The notes beneath the pieces were generated by a model. The model was given only the letters and a program-made list of their open reading frames with translations, was not told where the DNA came from and searched no databases. A program made the translations under genes and the position numbers. Below are positions 36,429 to 45,827 of a DNA stretch of 64,000 nucleotides, piece by piece. Source of the stretch: Paenibacillus catalpae (GTDB lineage Bacteria > Bacillota > Bacilli > Paenibacillales > Paenibacillaceae); NCBI RefSeq assembly GCF_900112695.1, contig NZ_FOMT01000005.1:131957-195956 (forward strand). The letters run 5' to 3'. Positions within the stretch are counted from its first letter, which is position 1. Each line of letters begins with the position of its first letter.

Positions 36429-38246
36429 ATGACAGACGTTCGTGACCGGCAAAAGAAAATTAGGAATTTCTCGATTATTGCACATATTGACCACGGGAAG
36501 TCGACGCTCGCTGACCGTATTCTTGAATTTACCGGAGCGTTATCTTCTCGTGAAATGCAGGATCAGGTTCTCGATCAGATGGATCTGGAGCGGGAGCGCG
36601 GCATCACCATTAAACTGCAGGCTGTACGGCTTACATACAAAGCTGATGACGGCGAAGAGTATTTGCTTAACCTGATTGATACTCCGGGACATGTCGATTT
36701 CACGTACGAAGTATCCCGCAGTATGGCGGCGTGTGAAGGGGCATTGCTGGTCGTAGACGCTGCACAGGGCATTGAAGCACAAACGCTTGCGAACGTTTAC
36801 CTGGCGCTCGACAACAACCTGGAGATTCTTCCGGTTATTAATAAAATCGACCTGCCAAGCGCAGAGCCGGAACGTGTGAAGCAAGAGATCGAAGATGTTA
36901 TCGGTCTTGATGCAAGCGATGCCGTTCTGGCTTCGGCAAAAGCAGGCATCGGCATTAAAGAGATTTTGGAGCAAGTGGTGCTGAAGGTACCGGCTCCCAC
37001 AGGAAATCCGGATGAGCCTCTTAAAGCGCTTATTTTCGACTCGCATTACGACCCGTACAAAGGCGTTATCGTATATGTGCGCGTAATCGACGGCAGCATT
37101 CAAGCCGGCAAGAAAATCCGCTTTATGGCAACGGGCGCTGAATTTGAGGTTATCGAGGTTGGCGCGTTCAAACCGCGGATGGGTATCGTGGACGAGCTTG
37201 CTGTTGGTGATGTAGGATTCGTTGTTGCAGGTATCAAGAACGTAAAAGATACACGTGTCGGTGATACCGTAACAGAAGCGAAACGTCCGGCACCGGAAGC
37301 ATTGCCAGGTTATCGGAAAATCAATCCGATGGTGTTCTGCGGTCTGTATCCGATTGAAACGCAGGATTACAATGATCTGCGCGAAGCATTGGAAAAGCTG
37401 GAGCTTAACGACGCATCGCTGCGTTACGAGCCGGAGACATCAACGGCACTGGGCTTTGGCTTCCGATGCGGATTCCTTGGTCTCCTGCATATGGAGATCA
37501 TTCAGGAACGGATCGAGCGCGAGTTCAATATTCCGCTGATTACAACAGCGCCAAGCGTAATTTATCGCGTAACGCTGACGAATGGTACTGTGCTTGAGAT
37601 TGATAACCCGTCCAATTATCCGGAAGCAGGCAAACTCGACTTTGTAGAAGAGCCTTATGTTAAAGCGGCCATCATCGTACCTAATGATTTCGTAGGTGCA
37701 ATTATGGAGCTTTGCCAGGGGAAACGCGGCGAGTTCGTCAACATGGAGTACCTGGATACGAACCGCGTTACGCTTACGTATGAGATTCCGCTGTCGGAGA
37801 TTGTATACGACTTCTTTGACCAGTTGAAATCGAGCACCAAAGGTTACGCATCGTTTGACTATGAGTTGTCAGGATACCGCAGATCAAATCTTGTGAAGAT
37901 GGATATTATGCTGAACAACGAGCAAGTCGATGCCTTGTCCGTTATCGTTCACCGCGACCGTGCTTACCATCGCGGCCGGATTATCTGTCAGAAGATGAAG
38001 GAGCTTATTCCGCGTCAAATGTTCGAGGTGCCGGTTCAGGCTTCGATCGGTACAAAAGTAATCGCCCGCGAGACGGTTAAAGCCATGCGTAAAAACGTTC
38101 TTGCCAAATGTTATGGCGGTGACATCAGCCGTAAACGGAAACTTCTCGACAAGCAGAAGGAAGGCAAGAAGCGAATGAAGCAGGTCGGCAGCGTAGAAGT
38201 TCCTCAAGAGGCCTTCATGGCGGTGCTGAAAATCGACGAGGACTAA
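36429..38246 (+). CDS. lepA: Elongation factor 4 (LepA)
   Basis: A 605-residue translational GTPase that acts on ribosomes during stress or assembly. G-motifs are AHIDHGKST (G1, near residue 18), RGITI (G2), DTPGHVDF (G3) and NKID (G4); the C-terminal LepA-specific domain ends in basic [24 protein letters not shown]. The ATG at 36429 follows a G-rich site; a GTG five codons earlier is less likely. It precedes hemW, separated by an unusual palindromic element. Confidence 0.97.
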   Translation: MTDVRDRQKKIRNFSIIAHIDHGKSTLADRILEFTGALSSREMQDQVLDQMDLERERGITIKLQAVRLTYKADDGEEYLLNLIDTPGHVDFTYEVSRSMAACEGALLVVDAAQGIEAQTLANVYLALDNNLEILPVINKIDLPSAEPERVKQEIEDVIGLDASDAVLASAKAGIGIKEILEQVVLKVPAPTGNPDEPLKALIFDSHYDPYKGVIVYVRVIDGSIQAGKKIRFMATGAEFEVIEVGAFKPRMGIVDELAVGDVGFVVAGIKNVKDTRVGDTVTEAKRPAPEALPGYRKINPMVFCGLYPIETQDYNDLREALEKLELNDASLRYEPETSTALGFGFRCGFLGLLHMEIIQERIEREFNIPLITTAPSVIYRVTLTNGTVLEIDNPSNYPEAGKLDFVEEPYVKAAIIVPNDFVGAIMELCQGKRGEFVNMEYLDTNRVTLTYEIPLSEIVYDFFDQLKSSTKGYASFDYELSGYRRSNLVKMDIMLNNEQVDALSVIVHRDRAYHRGRIICQKMKELIPRQMFEVPVQASIGTKVIARETVKAMRKNVLAKCYGGDISRKRKLLDKQKEGKKRMKQVGSVEVPQEAFMAVLKIDED

Positions 38247-38482
38247 GAGGGAGCCGCTCCTTAGTCACTGTCGCGTAACCGTGAGTTGGGCAGGTGGGGA
38301 CAGGGTATCTCGTTACAGCCGCTGTTGCTGATTTTTTCTTGAACAAGGTGTAATGGTTGAAAAAATGCAGCAAAGGCGGGCGCTTTGCTCTTCCACGAGA
38401 TACCCTTTACCCCATCGCCGTAACTCACGGACAACGAAGACAGGACTAAGGAGCTTGCTCTCCTTAGTCCTGTCGATTTTTT
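38239..38482 (+). repeat. Long imperfect palindrome with nested terminator hairpins
   Basis: Arms 38257-38338 and 38359-38453 pair in blocks: CTCCTTAGTC/GACTAAGGAG, CCGTGAGTT (38279-38287 with 38422-38430), AGGGTATCTCGT (38302-38313 with 38395-38406), TTGCTG/CAGCA and ATTTTTTC/GAAAAAAT. The outer arms also form local hairpins: 38241-38266 and 38439-38474. The second is a perfect 15-bp stem followed by ATTTTTTATT, a strong terminator before hemW. Thus long-range and local folds exclude each other. The flanking 28-bp hairpin is duplicated 203 bp apart. Confidence 0.85.
38439..38482 (+). terminator. Intrinsic terminator after lepA, before hemW
   Basis: GACAGGACTAAGGAG and CTCCTTAGTCCTGTC form a perfect 15-bp stem, loop CTTGCT, followed by ATTTTTTATT. 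Confidence 0.93.
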
Positions 38483-38514
38483 ATTAGGGGAGTAAGAAAG
38501 AAGGTAGTGATGAA

Positions 38515-39693
38515 ATGATTAATTATGCGCCTAAGGCGCTTTATATCCATATCCCGTTTTGCACGAACAAATGTCATTATTGCGATTTTACTTCGTATGT
38601 ATTAAAGGGACAGCCAGTTGATGAATATCTCGATGCGCTTGAGAGAGAGATGGCATTAACGGTTGCTCAAATACCGCCGGAGAGAATCGATACGGTATTC
38701 GTAGGAGGAGGTACTCCGACCGTACTGACACCACCGCAGATGGAGCGTTTTCTCGCTTCCGTGAAGAAATATTTCCCTCTCGCGGATGATGTGGAATTCA
38801 CGATGGAGGCCAATCCCGGCACAACGGATCCGGAGAAGCTTGCTGCAATGTTCGCCGGGGGCGTGAACCGGATCAGCTTTGGCGTACAGTCGTTTGACAA
38901 CGGCTTGCTGGAGAGGATCGGACGCATTCATAATGTAGACGACGTGTACCGGAGTCTTGAGAATGCCCGTGCTGCCGGGTTTACGAATCTGTCGATTGAC
39001 CTGATGTTTGGCTTGCCAAAGCAGACGGTGGAGATGCTGGAGGACAGTGTGAACAAGGCGCTGGCTCTAGATCTGCCGCATTATTCCCTCTATAGCCTGA
39101 AGGTTGAGGAGAATACGCTTTTCCATAAGCTGTATCAGCGCGATGAACTGCCTCTTCCTCCGGAGGATGAAGAGTTTAATATGTATACCTTGCTCATGGA
39201 CCGTTTGAAGCAAGCGGGGCGTGCTCATTATGAGATCAGCAATTTCGCGCGACCAGGCTATGAAAGCAGACATAACTCGACTTATTGGCGCAACGAGCCC
39301 TATTACGGACTTGGAGCGGGAGCACACGGTTATGCACGCGGGCTTCGTCATGTGAATGTGAAAGGCGTTCAGCCTTACATTGATTATACGAAGACCAAGC
39401 TGCCGCGTCTGGAGGAGAACGTTGTCCCAGAATATGAGGCAATGGAAGATTTCATGATGGTAGGGCTCAGGCTGCTTAAAGGCGTTCGCGATTCCGATTA
39501 CTCGGCTCAATTCGAGGGGCGTAATCTGGAGGATAAATTCGGTCCGATTATTGAGAAGCTCAGGAAAGACGGGCTGTTGGAAAAGGTCGAAGCGGACGGG
39601 GATATCATCTACAAATTGACCGATAAAGGCGTGCTTTTCGGCAATGATGTATTCGGTTCGTTTATCGGTTTGGAGGAAGAAGCGGCTGGCTAA
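38515..39693 (+). CDS. hemW: HemW, radical SAM coproporphyrinogen III oxidase-like protein
   Basis: A 392-residue radical SAM protein. The cluster motif is CTNKCHYCDF near residues 16-25 (CxxxCxxC), followed by VFVGGGTPTVL, MEANPG and RISFGVQSF. Its length and the lack of the extra N-terminal region of HemN identify HemW, a haem chaperone or haem-trafficking protein, rather than the true oxidase. The start ATG follows GAAGGTAG. Position after lepA matches Bacillus. A strong terminator 33 bp upstream implies either its own promoter or regulated read-through. Confidence 0.93.
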   Translation: MINYAPKALYIHIPFCTNKCHYCDFTSYVLKGQPVDEYLDALEREMALTVAQIPPERIDTVFVGGGTPTVLTPPQMERFLASVKKYFPLADDVEFTMEANPGTTDPEKLAAMFAGGVNRISFGVQSFDNGLLERIGRIHNVDDVYRSLENARAAGFTNLSIDLMFGLPKQTVEMLEDSVNKALALDLPHYSLYSLKVEENTLFHKLYQRDELPLPPEDEEFNMYTLLMDRLKQAGRAHYEISNFARPGYESRHNSTYWRNEPYYGLGAGAHGYARGLRHVNVKGVQPYIDYTKTKLPRLEENVVPEYEAMEDFMMVGLRLLKGVRDSDYSAQFEGRNLEDKFGPIIEKLRKDGLLEKVEADGDIIYKLTDKGVLFGNDVFGSFIGLEEEAAG

Positions 39694-39711
39694 AATTCGG
39701 AAAAATAATTC

Positions 39712-39740
39712 TTGAGAAAAAATGCGGCATGCTGTATATT
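39712..39740 (+). promoter_or_regulatory. Promoter of the ArgA-like acetyltransferase gene
   Basis: TTGAGA (39712-39717), 17 bases, TATATT (39735-39740), 42 bp before the start. Confidence 0.65.
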
Positions 39741-39781
39741 TATTCAATAGAATTCATTGCACCGGGTGGAGGCGAAGCAGC

Positions 39782-40261
39782 ATGGAGGCGACGAAACAGT
39801 TAACGGTAGTTTGCAGGAAAGCAGCACCGGAAGATGTAGACACTTTGTACGAACTCATTAAAGGCTATGCGGAACAGGGAATCATGCTGCCCCGCACCCG
39901 GGAAACGTTATTGCGTCAGATTGATACGTTTGTCGTAGCAGAGATCGGAGATAAGGTTGTTGGATGCGGCTCCTTGCTGAGGCTTGGACAGGATCTTGTC
40001 GAGATTCGTTCCCTTGGTATGTCTCAGGAATATAGAGGCCTAAAGATAGGGAATAAATTGGTTGATTTTCTGGTCGAGCAGGCAAGAGAACAGCAGATTC
40101 CTAAGATTATGGCGCTCACTTATGCAGTTAATTTCTTTTTGCGCAACGGATTTACCGTGGTGGAGAAAGAGATTTTCCCGGAGAAAGTATGGAGAGACTG
40201 CGTTAACTGTCCGAAGCAGAATGCATGCGACGAAATCGCCGTATTGAAAATGTTAAGCTGA
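39782..40261 (+). CDS. ArgA-like GNAT N-acetyltransferase
   Basis: A 159-residue GNAT protein with the acetyl-CoA loop YRGLKIGNKLVDFL near residue 83, and the ending WRDCVNCPKQNACDEIAVLKM. That Cys-rich ending occurs in short ArgA-like N-acetyltransferases, some of which acetylate glutamate for arginine synthesis. The substrate here is therefore likely an amino acid but not proved. ATG 39782 lies nine bases after GGAGG. It has its own promoter and terminator, so it is transcribed separately from hemW and hrcA. Confidence 0.85.
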   Translation: MEATKQLTVVCRKAAPEDVDTLYELIKGYAEQGIMLPRTRETLLRQIDTFVVAEIGDKVVGCGSLLRLGQDLVEIRSLGMSQEYRGLKIGNKLVDFLVEQAREQQIPKIMALTYAVNFFLRNGFTVVEKEIFPEKVWRDCVNCPKQNACDEIAVLKMLS

Positions 40262-40265
40262 TCTT

Positions 40266-40295
40266 AAAAGGTTAGGCATGCTGCCTGACCTTTTT
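40266..40295 (+). terminator. Terminator of the ArgA-like gene
   Basis: AAAAGGTTAGGCA pairs with TGCCTGACCTTTT (one mismatch), then a T run. Confidence 0.9.
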
Positions 40296-40340
40296 GTTTG
40301 TTTTGTCCGGTGGACATAGGCCTGAAAATGCCGAACCGAC

Positions 40341-40370
40341 TTGACAATGAACAAGGTGGTTTGGTATTTT
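40341..40370 (+). promoter_or_regulatory. hrcA-grpE-dnaK-dnaJ promoter
   Basis: TTGACA (40341-40346), 18-base spacer, TATTTT (40365-40370), just upstream of the CIRCE operator. Confidence 0.75.
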
Positions 40371-40381
40371 TGTATTAATGA

Positions 40382-40408
40382 TTAGCACTCGGGACTAATG
40401 AGTGCTAA
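40382..40408 (+). promoter_or_regulatory. CIRCE operator (HrcA binding site)
   Basis: A perfect CIRCE: TTAGCACTC (40382-40390), nine-base spacer, GAGTGCTAA (40400-40408). It lies between the promoter and hrcA, the standard position for HrcA repression of the dnaK operon. Confidence 0.97.
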
Positions 40409-40443
40409 CGAGAAGATCAGATAAACTTTTTGGAGGGATGCGA

Positions 40444-41469
40444 ATGTTGACTGAACGGCAGAGAATGATACTGAATGCAATTGTAGACGACTATATCCGT
40501 TCGGCTGAGCCGGTTGGTTCCAGAAGCATTTCGAAGCGCGGCGACGTTGGCTTCAGCCCTGCAACGATTCGTAATGAAATGTCGGATCTGGAGGAGCTTG
40601 GTTTCCTCGAGCAGCCGCATACTTCGGCAGGACGCATTCCATCTACAAAAGGTTATCGGTATTACGTTGATCATCTCGTGAAGTTAAATGAAATTAATGA
40701 GGCAGATTTGAAACAGGCGCACTCCTTCTTCTCGGAGAAGATGATTCAGATGGAACAGGTTATCCAGCATGCCGCGATGATTTTATCCAACCTGACGAAT
40801 TATACATCGATTCTGCTGGGACCTGAGATGTTCAGCAACTCACTTAAGCATTTCAACCTGGTGCCTCTGGATGAGACGACGGCCGTCGCGATTATTGTGA
40901 CGAACACGGGACATGTGGAGAATCGAACAATTACCATTCCTTCGGGCATTCGCATGGATGAGATGGAGAAGATCGTTAATATTTTGAATGCGAAGCTGGT
41001 CGGTATTCCTCTGGTTCGTCTTAAGTCGAAGCTGTATGCCGAGGTTGGCCAGGAGCTGGAGCGTTATGTCGATCATTGCGAAGAAGTGCTTGGCATTCTG
41101 GACAGTGCGTTGACCGGCGATTCGGAACAGCGGGTATTCCTCAGCGGTACGACCAATATGCTTACGCAGCCGGAATTCAAAGACGTGGATAAAGTGAAGA
41201 CGATACTTGATCTGCTCGATGAAACGCCTACCGTGATGAAAATGATTTCCGCGGCACCAACGGGTATACAAGTTCGGATTGGAACAGAAAATGACCATGA
41301 GGCAATCGCGCATTGCAGCTTGATTACGGCTACGTACCAGTTAGACGGTAAGTCTCTAGGAACAATCGGTATTCTTGGACCTACCCGTATGGAGTACGGG
41401 AAAGTCATTACCTTGCTCGATGTTATATCGAAGGATTTGGCCTTAATGATGGGACGCTTTTATAAGTAA
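40444..41469 (+). CDS. hrcA: Heat-inducible transcription repressor HrcA
   Basis: A 341-residue repressor that binds CIRCE, needs GroEL for activity, and controls this operon. The winged-helix domain includes MLTERQRMILNAIVDDYIRS, GSRSISKRGDVGFSPATIRNEM and the wing HTSAGRIPSTKGYRYYVD (about residues 60-78); a GAF-like dimerisation domain follows. ATG 40444 lies six bases after GGAGGG. The regulatory circuit is intact, since the gene sits directly behind a perfect CIRCE element. Confidence 0.97.
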   Translation: MLTERQRMILNAIVDDYIRSAEPVGSRSISKRGDVGFSPATIRNEMSDLEELGFLEQPHTSAGRIPSTKGYRYYVDHLVKLNEINEADLKQAHSFFSEKMIQMEQVIQHAAMILSNLTNYTSILLGPEMFSNSLKHFNLVPLDETTAVAIIVTNTGHVENRTITIPSGIRMDEMEKIVNILNAKLVGIPLVRLKSKLYAEVGQELERYVDHCEEVLGILDSALTGDSEQRVFLSGTTNMLTQPEFKDVDKVKTILDLLDETPTVMKMISAAPTGIQVRIGTENDHEAIAHCSLITATYQLDGKSLGTIGILGPTRMEYGKVITLLDVISKDLALMMGRFYK

Positions 41470-41495
41470 GTTCGGTCTGCTGTTGCATATGGTGG

Positions 41496-41750
41496 CGCGC
41501 TTGGTGCTGTAGGTTTGGCGTGTACGAGCGGGGTGTTGCCTTCCGTCGCTGTTGAAAACGGGAATGTGGATTAGATATTCCTCGCGGAATATTCCCGTTT
41601 TCAAAGGCGAGCGCTACGCTCTTCAGGCAACGCCCCGCTCTCCCGCGCTCTGCGCGTACAGCACTGCCCCACAGGGCAGCGCAAAGGCAAGCGCGAACTT
41701 TTTATTGTGCTTGGGGCGCTTGCCAACTGGCGCTGATAGAGCCAGTTGGA
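41496..41750 (+). repeat. Complex palindromic region between hrcA and grpE
   Basis: A 371-bp gap without a credible gene. Nested arms pair: CGCGCTTG 41496-41503 with 41688-41695, GTGCTGT 41504-41510 with 41658-41664, GAGCGGGGTGTTGCC 41526-41540 with 41626-41640, and GAAAACGGGAAT 41554-41565 with 41591-41602. A small hairpin CTGCCC/GGGCAG (41664-41679) is nested in the right arm, and CCAACTGGC/GCCAGTTGG (41723-41749) follows. No T run follows the main palindrome, so it is not a simple terminator. Confidence 0.85.
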
Positions 41751-41758
41751 ACTTTTAA

Positions 41759-41833
41759 AAGTAAGAATTGCATTGCAATTCTTTTAAGGACTATGCTTAC
41801 GAAGTAAGAATTGCTCTGCAATTCTTTTAAGGA
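41759..41833 (+). repeat. Tandem hairpin repeat reaching the grpE ribosome binding site
   Basis: Two 32-bp copies, 41759-41790 and 41802-41833, identical at 30 positions. Each contains the palindrome GAATTGC-N3-GCAATTC then TTTTAAGGA; the mismatches fall in the loop, so pairing is preserved. In copy 2 the final AAGGA is part of the grpE ribosome binding site. Confidence 0.88.
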
Positions 41834-41840
41834 GGTGAAT

Positions 41841-42374
41841 ATGGTGAGTAATGACCAACATAACGAAACAATCGATGAAGCTTTAGAAGAGCAAACGCAG
41901 CAGCAAGAAGAAGTGGTGCAGGAAGATTCGCGCCTTGAAGAGCTTGCAAAGCTGGCTGAAGAGAATCAACAACGATACTTACGCGCACAAGCGGACTTTG
42001 ATAACTTCCGCCGTCGTACGCAAAAGGAAAAGGAAGATCTCGCGCAATACGCTTCGATGAAATTGATCGGACAACTGCTTCCGGTTGTTGATAACTTCGA
42101 GCGCGCTGTTACCGCAGCTACCGCTAATCAAGATTTTGATGCTCTTGCCAAAGGCGTCGACATGATCTTCCGTCAGCTGGAACAGACATTGCAGCAAGAA
42201 GGACTGAAAGCGATGGAAGCTGTTGGAGAGCCGTTCAACCCTGAATTCCACCAAGCGATTATGACTGTGGAGTCAGAAGAGCATGAGGAAGGCATCATCG
42301 TAGAGGAAGTACAGAAGGGCTACATCCTGAAGGACCGCGTCCTGCGTCCTGCCATGGTTAAAGTTAGCGGCTAA
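41841..42374 (+). CDS. grpE: Nucleotide exchange factor GrpE
   Basis: A 177-residue DnaK co-chaperone that releases ADP. The N-terminal acidic/Gln-rich part and long helix (RLEELAKLAEENQQRYLRAQADFDNFRRR) give the coiled-coil dimer. The C-terminal beta domain contains FNPEFHQAIM and GYILKDRVLRPAMVKVS, diagnostic of GrpE. The start is ATG 41841 (GTG 41844 is possible) after the strong AAGGAGGTGA. It is expressed from the CIRCE-controlled promoter upstream of hrcA, across the palindromic gap. Confidence 0.97.
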   Translation: MVSNDQHNETIDEALEEQTQQQEEVVQEDSRLEELAKLAEENQQRYLRAQADFDNFRRRTQKEKEDLAQYASMKLIGQLLPVVDNFERAVTAATANQDFDALAKGVDMIFRQLEQTLQQEGLKAMEAVGEPFNPEFHQAIMTVESEEHEEGIIVEEVQKGYILKDRVLRPAMVKVSG

Positions 42375-42461
42375 TTATTATTCCGATTACCGGAATTTAA
42401 ATAAGATTGAACTAAGCTAATGCTTACGAATTGAAAATTTTTCTTTAGGAGGAAACTTACG

Positions 42462-44306
42462 ATGAGTAAAGTTATCGGTATTGACCTTGGTACTACAAAC
42501 TCTTGCGTGGCTGTAATGGAAGGCGGCGAAGCTGTCGTTATCCCGAATCCGGAAGGCAACCGCACGACACCATCTGTTGTAGGCTTCAAAAAAGACGGGG
42601 AGCGTATCGTTGGTGAAACAGCGAAACGCCAAGCCATCACAAATCCTGACCGCACGGTTATGTCGATCAAACGTCATATGGGTACAAACCATAAAGAAGT
42701 CATTGACGGCAAAGAATACACGGCTCAAGAAATCTCGGCTATTATCCTTCAAAAGCTGAAATCTGACGCTGAAGCTTACCTGGGTCAAACGGTAACACAA
42801 GCGGTTATCACTGTTCCAGCTTACTTCAACGACAGCCAGCGCCAAGCTACTAAAGACGCTGGTAAAATCGCAGGTCTCGAAGTTCTTCGGATCGTGAACG
42901 AGCCAACAGCGGCAGCACTGGCTTACGGCCTTGAGAAAACAGAAGACCAAACTATCCTGGTATATGACCTTGGCGGCGGTACTTTCGACGTTTCGATTCT
43001 TGAACTGGGCGACGGCTTCTTCGAAGTTAAAGCAACCAGCGGCGACAACAAACTGGGCGGCGATGACTTTGACCAAGTCATCATTGACTACCTCGTGGCT
43101 GAATTCAAGAAAGAACAAGGCGTTGATCTGTCCAAGGATAAAGCGGCTGTTCAACGTCTGAAAGATGCGGCTGAAAAAGCGAAAAAAGATCTGTCCGGCG
43201 TAATGTCGACAACAATCTCGCTTCCGTTCATCACTATGGCTGATGGCGTTCCGCAGCATTTGGAGCTGAACCTGACTCGCGCGAAATTCGAAGAATTGTC
43301 CGCACACCTGGTAGAACGCTCCCTGGCTCCTACACGTCAAGCACTGAGCGACTCGGGTCTGTCTGTAAGCGAAATCGATAAAGTCGTTCTTGTCGGCGGT
43401 TCGACTCGTATCCCTGCTGTACAAGAAGCGGTTAAGAAATTGATCGGCAAAGAGCCGCACAAAGGCGTTAACCCGGATGAAGTGGTTGCCCTTGGCGCGG
43501 CGGTTCAAGCCGGCGTATTGACTGGCGATGTAAAAGACGTGGTATTGCTTGACGTAACTCCACTGTCCCTTGGTATCGAGACTGCAGGCGGCGTCTTCAC
43601 GAAGATGATCGACCGCAATACAACGATCCCAACAAGCAAATCGCAAGTGTTCTCCACTTATGCGGATAACCAACCAGGCGTTGAAATCCACGTTCTGCAA
43701 GGTGAGCGTCAAATGGCAGCCGGCAACAAAACGCTGGGCCGTTTCACCCTGAACGATATTCCGCCTGCTCCGCGTGGCGTACCGCAAATCGAAGTTACAT
43801 TTGACATCGATGCGAACGGTATCGTTAACGTATCTGCCCTTGATAAAGGCACAGGCAAGAGCCAAAAAATCACAATCACTTCTTCGGGCGGTCTGAGCGA
43901 GGCTGAAATCGAGCAAATGATGAAGGATGCTGAGCTGAACGCAGAAGAAGATCGCAAACGCCGCGAGCTTGTTGAGGCGAAAAACAGTGCAGACCAACTC
44001 GTTTACTCGGTTGATAAAACGTTGAAGGATCTGGGCGATAAAGTGGATGCTTCCGAAATTGAGAAAGCAAATGCCGCGAAAGAGAAAGTAACAAGCGCGG
44101 TAGCAACAGATGATCTGGAGCAAATTACAAAAGCAACGGAAGAGCTGACTGAAATCGTTCAACAGCTTTCTGTGAAGCTTTATGAGCAGGCTCAAGCGGC
44201 TCAGGGCGGTGCTCCAGAGGGTGCTGAAGCAGCTGATGCCGGCACTCGCGGTAAAGACAATGTCGTTGACGCTGACTATGAAGTGGTTGACGAAAACAAG
44301 AAATAA
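42462..44306 (+). CDS. dnaK: Chaperone protein DnaK (Hsp70)
   Basis: A 614-residue Hsp70. The ATPase domain begins [16 protein letters not shown] and includes [14 protein letters not shown] near residue 168 and [14 protein letters not shown] near residue 307. The substrate-binding domain starts after [14 protein letters not shown], and the C-terminal lid ends in an acidic [14 protein letters not shown] tail, similar to other Gram-positive DnaK proteins. TAGGAGG precedes the ATG. A 592-codon open frame lies antisense across most of this gene but is a by-product of its codon usage. Confidence 0.98.
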   Translation: MSKVIGIDLGTTNSCVAVMEGGEAVVIPNPEGNRTTPSVVGFKKDGERIVGETAKRQAITNPDRTVMSIKRHMGTNHKEVIDGKEYTAQEISAIILQKLKSDAEAYLGQTVTQAVITVPAYFNDSQRQATKDAGKIAGLEVLRIVNEPTAAALAYGLEKTEDQTILVYDLGGGTFDVSILELGDGFFEVKATSGDNKLGGDDFDQVIIDYLVAEFKKEQGVDLSKDKAAVQRLKDAAEKAKKDLSGVMSTTISLPFITMADGVPQHLELNLTRAKFEELSAHLVERSLAPTRQALSDSGLSVSEIDKVVLVGGSTRIPAVQEAVKKLIGKEPHKGVNPDEVVALGAAVQAGVLTGDVKDVVLLDVTPLSLGIETAGGVFTKMIDRNTTIPTSKSQVFSTYADNQPGVEIHVLQGERQMAAGNKTLGRFTLNDIPPAPRGVPQIEVTFDIDANGIVNVSALDKGTGKSQKITITSSGGLSEAEIEQMMKDAELNAEEDRKRRELVEAKNSADQLVYSVDKTLKDLGDKVDASEIEKANAAKEKVTSAVATDDLEQITKATEELTEIVQQLSVKLYEQAQAAQGGAPEGAEAADAGTRGKDNVVDADYEVVDENKK

Positions 44307-44327
44307 GACTTAACTTGTAATGGGAGA

Positions 44328-44358
44328 GGTCAAAGACAGGGTCTTCCTGTCTTTGGCC
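44328..44358 (+). terminator. Hairpin between dnaK and dnaJ
   Basis: GGTCAAAGACAGG (44328-44340) pairs with CCTGTCTTTGGCC (44346-44358), one mismatch. Only a short T stretch follows, so it probably causes partial termination or marks an mRNA processing/stability site, lowering dnaJ relative to dnaK. Confidence 0.7.
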
Positions 44359-44410
44359 TTCCTGTGCGAATAGGATACATTGCAGCAAACATGGGTGGAG
44401 GTGAGATGAG

Positions 44411-45550
44411 TTGGCAGATAAACGCGATTATTATGAGGTGCTTGGCGTAGGCAAGAGTGCTTCCGGCGACGAGATCAAGAAGGCGTACCGGCAGCTGGCG
44501 CGCAAGTACCATCCTGACGTCAATAAAGAAGCAGACGCAGAAACAAAGTTCAAAGAAGTGAAGGAAGCTTATGATGTTCTGAGCGATGACGGGCAACGGG
44601 CGAGATACGACCAGTTTGGTCACGTTGATCCGAATCAAGGCATGGGCGGAGCTGGCGGATTCTCCGGAAATGGTGATTTTGGCGGGTTTGGCGATATCTT
44701 TGATATGTTCTTTGGCGGTAACGGCGGGCGCCGTGATCCGAATGCACCGCAGCGCGGCAACGACCTGCAGTATTCGATGACGATTGAATTTAAGGAAGCC
44801 GTGTTTGGCAAAGAGACGGAAATTACGATTCCCCGTACGGAATCTTGCGATACTTGCGCAGGCTCCGGCGCGAAGCCTGGAACCAAGCCGGAAACCTGTT
44901 CGGTTTGCCGTGGTTCAGGTCAGCAGGAGGTTGTTCAAAATACGCCGTTTGGCCGTATGGTCAACCGCCGGGCATGTTCGAATTGCAGCGGCACGGGCAA
45001 AGTAATCAAAGAAAAGTGCGGAACTTGTCATGGCGCTGGCAAAGTGAAAAAGCAGCGTAAAATTAACGTCCGTATCCCTGCTGGTGTGGATGACGGAGCT
45101 CAAATTCGTCTCTCCGGTGAAGGGGAAGGCGGCCTCCGCGGAGGTCCTCCGGGCGACCTGTATATTGTAATCCGTGTGAAGGCACATGACTTCTTCGAAC
45201 GCGAGAACGATGATATCTACTGCGAAGTGCCTTTGACCTTCGTGCAGGCTGCACTCGGCGATGAGATCGAGATCCCGACGCTGACCGAGAAGGTAAAGCT
45301 GAAGATACCTGCAGGCACGCAGACGGGCACGTATTTCCGTCTCAAAGGGAAAGGTGTTCCGAAACTGCGCGGTTACGGCCAAGGCGATCAGCATGTCAAA
45401 GTAACGATCGTGACGCCTACCAAGCTGTCGGACGAACAGAAGGATCTGCTTCGCCAGTTTGGCGGAATTGGCGGCGAGTCCCCGGCAGAAAACAATGAGC
45501 ATCATGAATCCATCTTTGAGAAAATGAAAAAAGCGTTCCGCGGCGAGTAG
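44411..45550 (+). CDS. dnaJ: Chaperone protein DnaJ (Hsp40)
   Basis: A 379-residue type I Hsp40 that delivers substrates and stimulates the DnaK ATPase. The J domain has KYHPDVNK (HPD) near residue 31, then a Gly/Phe-rich region (about residues 75-110). Four zinc repeats follow: [24 protein letters not shown] and CGTCHGAG (about residues 140-210), then the C-terminal substrate domains. The TTG start at 44411 follows GGAGGTGAG; an ATG five bases earlier is out of frame. Last gene of the hrcA operon. Confidence 0.97.
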   Translation: MADKRDYYEVLGVGKSASGDEIKKAYRQLARKYHPDVNKEADAETKFKEVKEAYDVLSDDGQRARYDQFGHVDPNQGMGGAGGFSGNGDFGGFGDIFDMFFGGNGGRRDPNAPQRGNDLQYSMTIEFKEAVFGKETEITIPRTESCDTCAGSGAKPGTKPETCSVCRGSGQQEVVQNTPFGRMVNRRACSNCSGTGKVIKEKCGTCHGAGKVKKQRKINVRIPAGVDDGAQIRLSGEGEGGLRGGPPGDLYIVIRVKAHDFFERENDDIYCEVPLTFVQAALGDEIEIPTLTEKVKLKIPAGTQTGTYFRLKGKGVPKLRGYGQGDQHVKVTIVTPTKLSDEQKDLLRQFGGIGGESPAENNEHHESIFEKMKKAFRGE

Positions 45551-45566
45551 CCCGGAACGTTTTTTT
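45534..45566 (+). terminator. Terminator of the hrcA-grpE-dnaK-dnaJ operon
   Basis: CGTTCCG (45534-45540) and CGGAACG (45553-45559) flank the dnaJ stop codon and are followed by seven T. Confidence 0.88.
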
Positions 45567-45647
45567 CGTGCGGCGCGAATAAATCTGCCCCCCTTGCAAC
45601 ATGCTACTTAAGTAATTGACCTATTCACTTAAGGAGCTGGATGAAAA

Positions 45648-45827
45648 ATGACGAACGAGAAAAAAGAATATATGGAAAAAGTAAACTTTGGAGATTTGCC
45701 AGTTGGAAAGAACGAGGATGTCGAGTTCTCCGAGGAGCTTGCGGATGAAGCGGACAAGCAGGCTGAACGCCGTGCAGCCGCGGCAGATTCGCGTGCCCAG
45801 AATGGGCAGAATGAGCAGGGCGTATAA
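45648..45827 (+). CDS. YfhD-like small acidic protein
   Basis: A 59-residue soluble protein: MTNEKKEYMEKVNFGDLPVG at the start and a conserved-looking core EFSEELADEADKQAERRAAAADSRAQ. From memory this core resembles the YfhD family of Bacillus, sporulation-associated small proteins of unknown function. AAGGAG lies 11 bases before the ATG. The stop overlaps the next gene's ATG (TAATG), so the two are probably translated together. Confidence 0.7.
   Translation: MTNEKKEYMEKVNFGDLPVGKNEDVEFSEELADEADKQAERRAAAADSRAQNGQNEQGV

Noticed and set aside
38241-38482. CRISPR or tandem-repeat array between lepA and hemW.
   Set aside because: The repeated pieces are inverted arms of one palindrome, not direct repeats with unique spacers.
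42417-44195. A 592-codon open frame antisense to dnaK.
   Set aside because: It mirrors dnaK codon structure, has no ribosome binding site or recognisable domain, and reads as Cys/Phe/Arg-rich shadow sequence.
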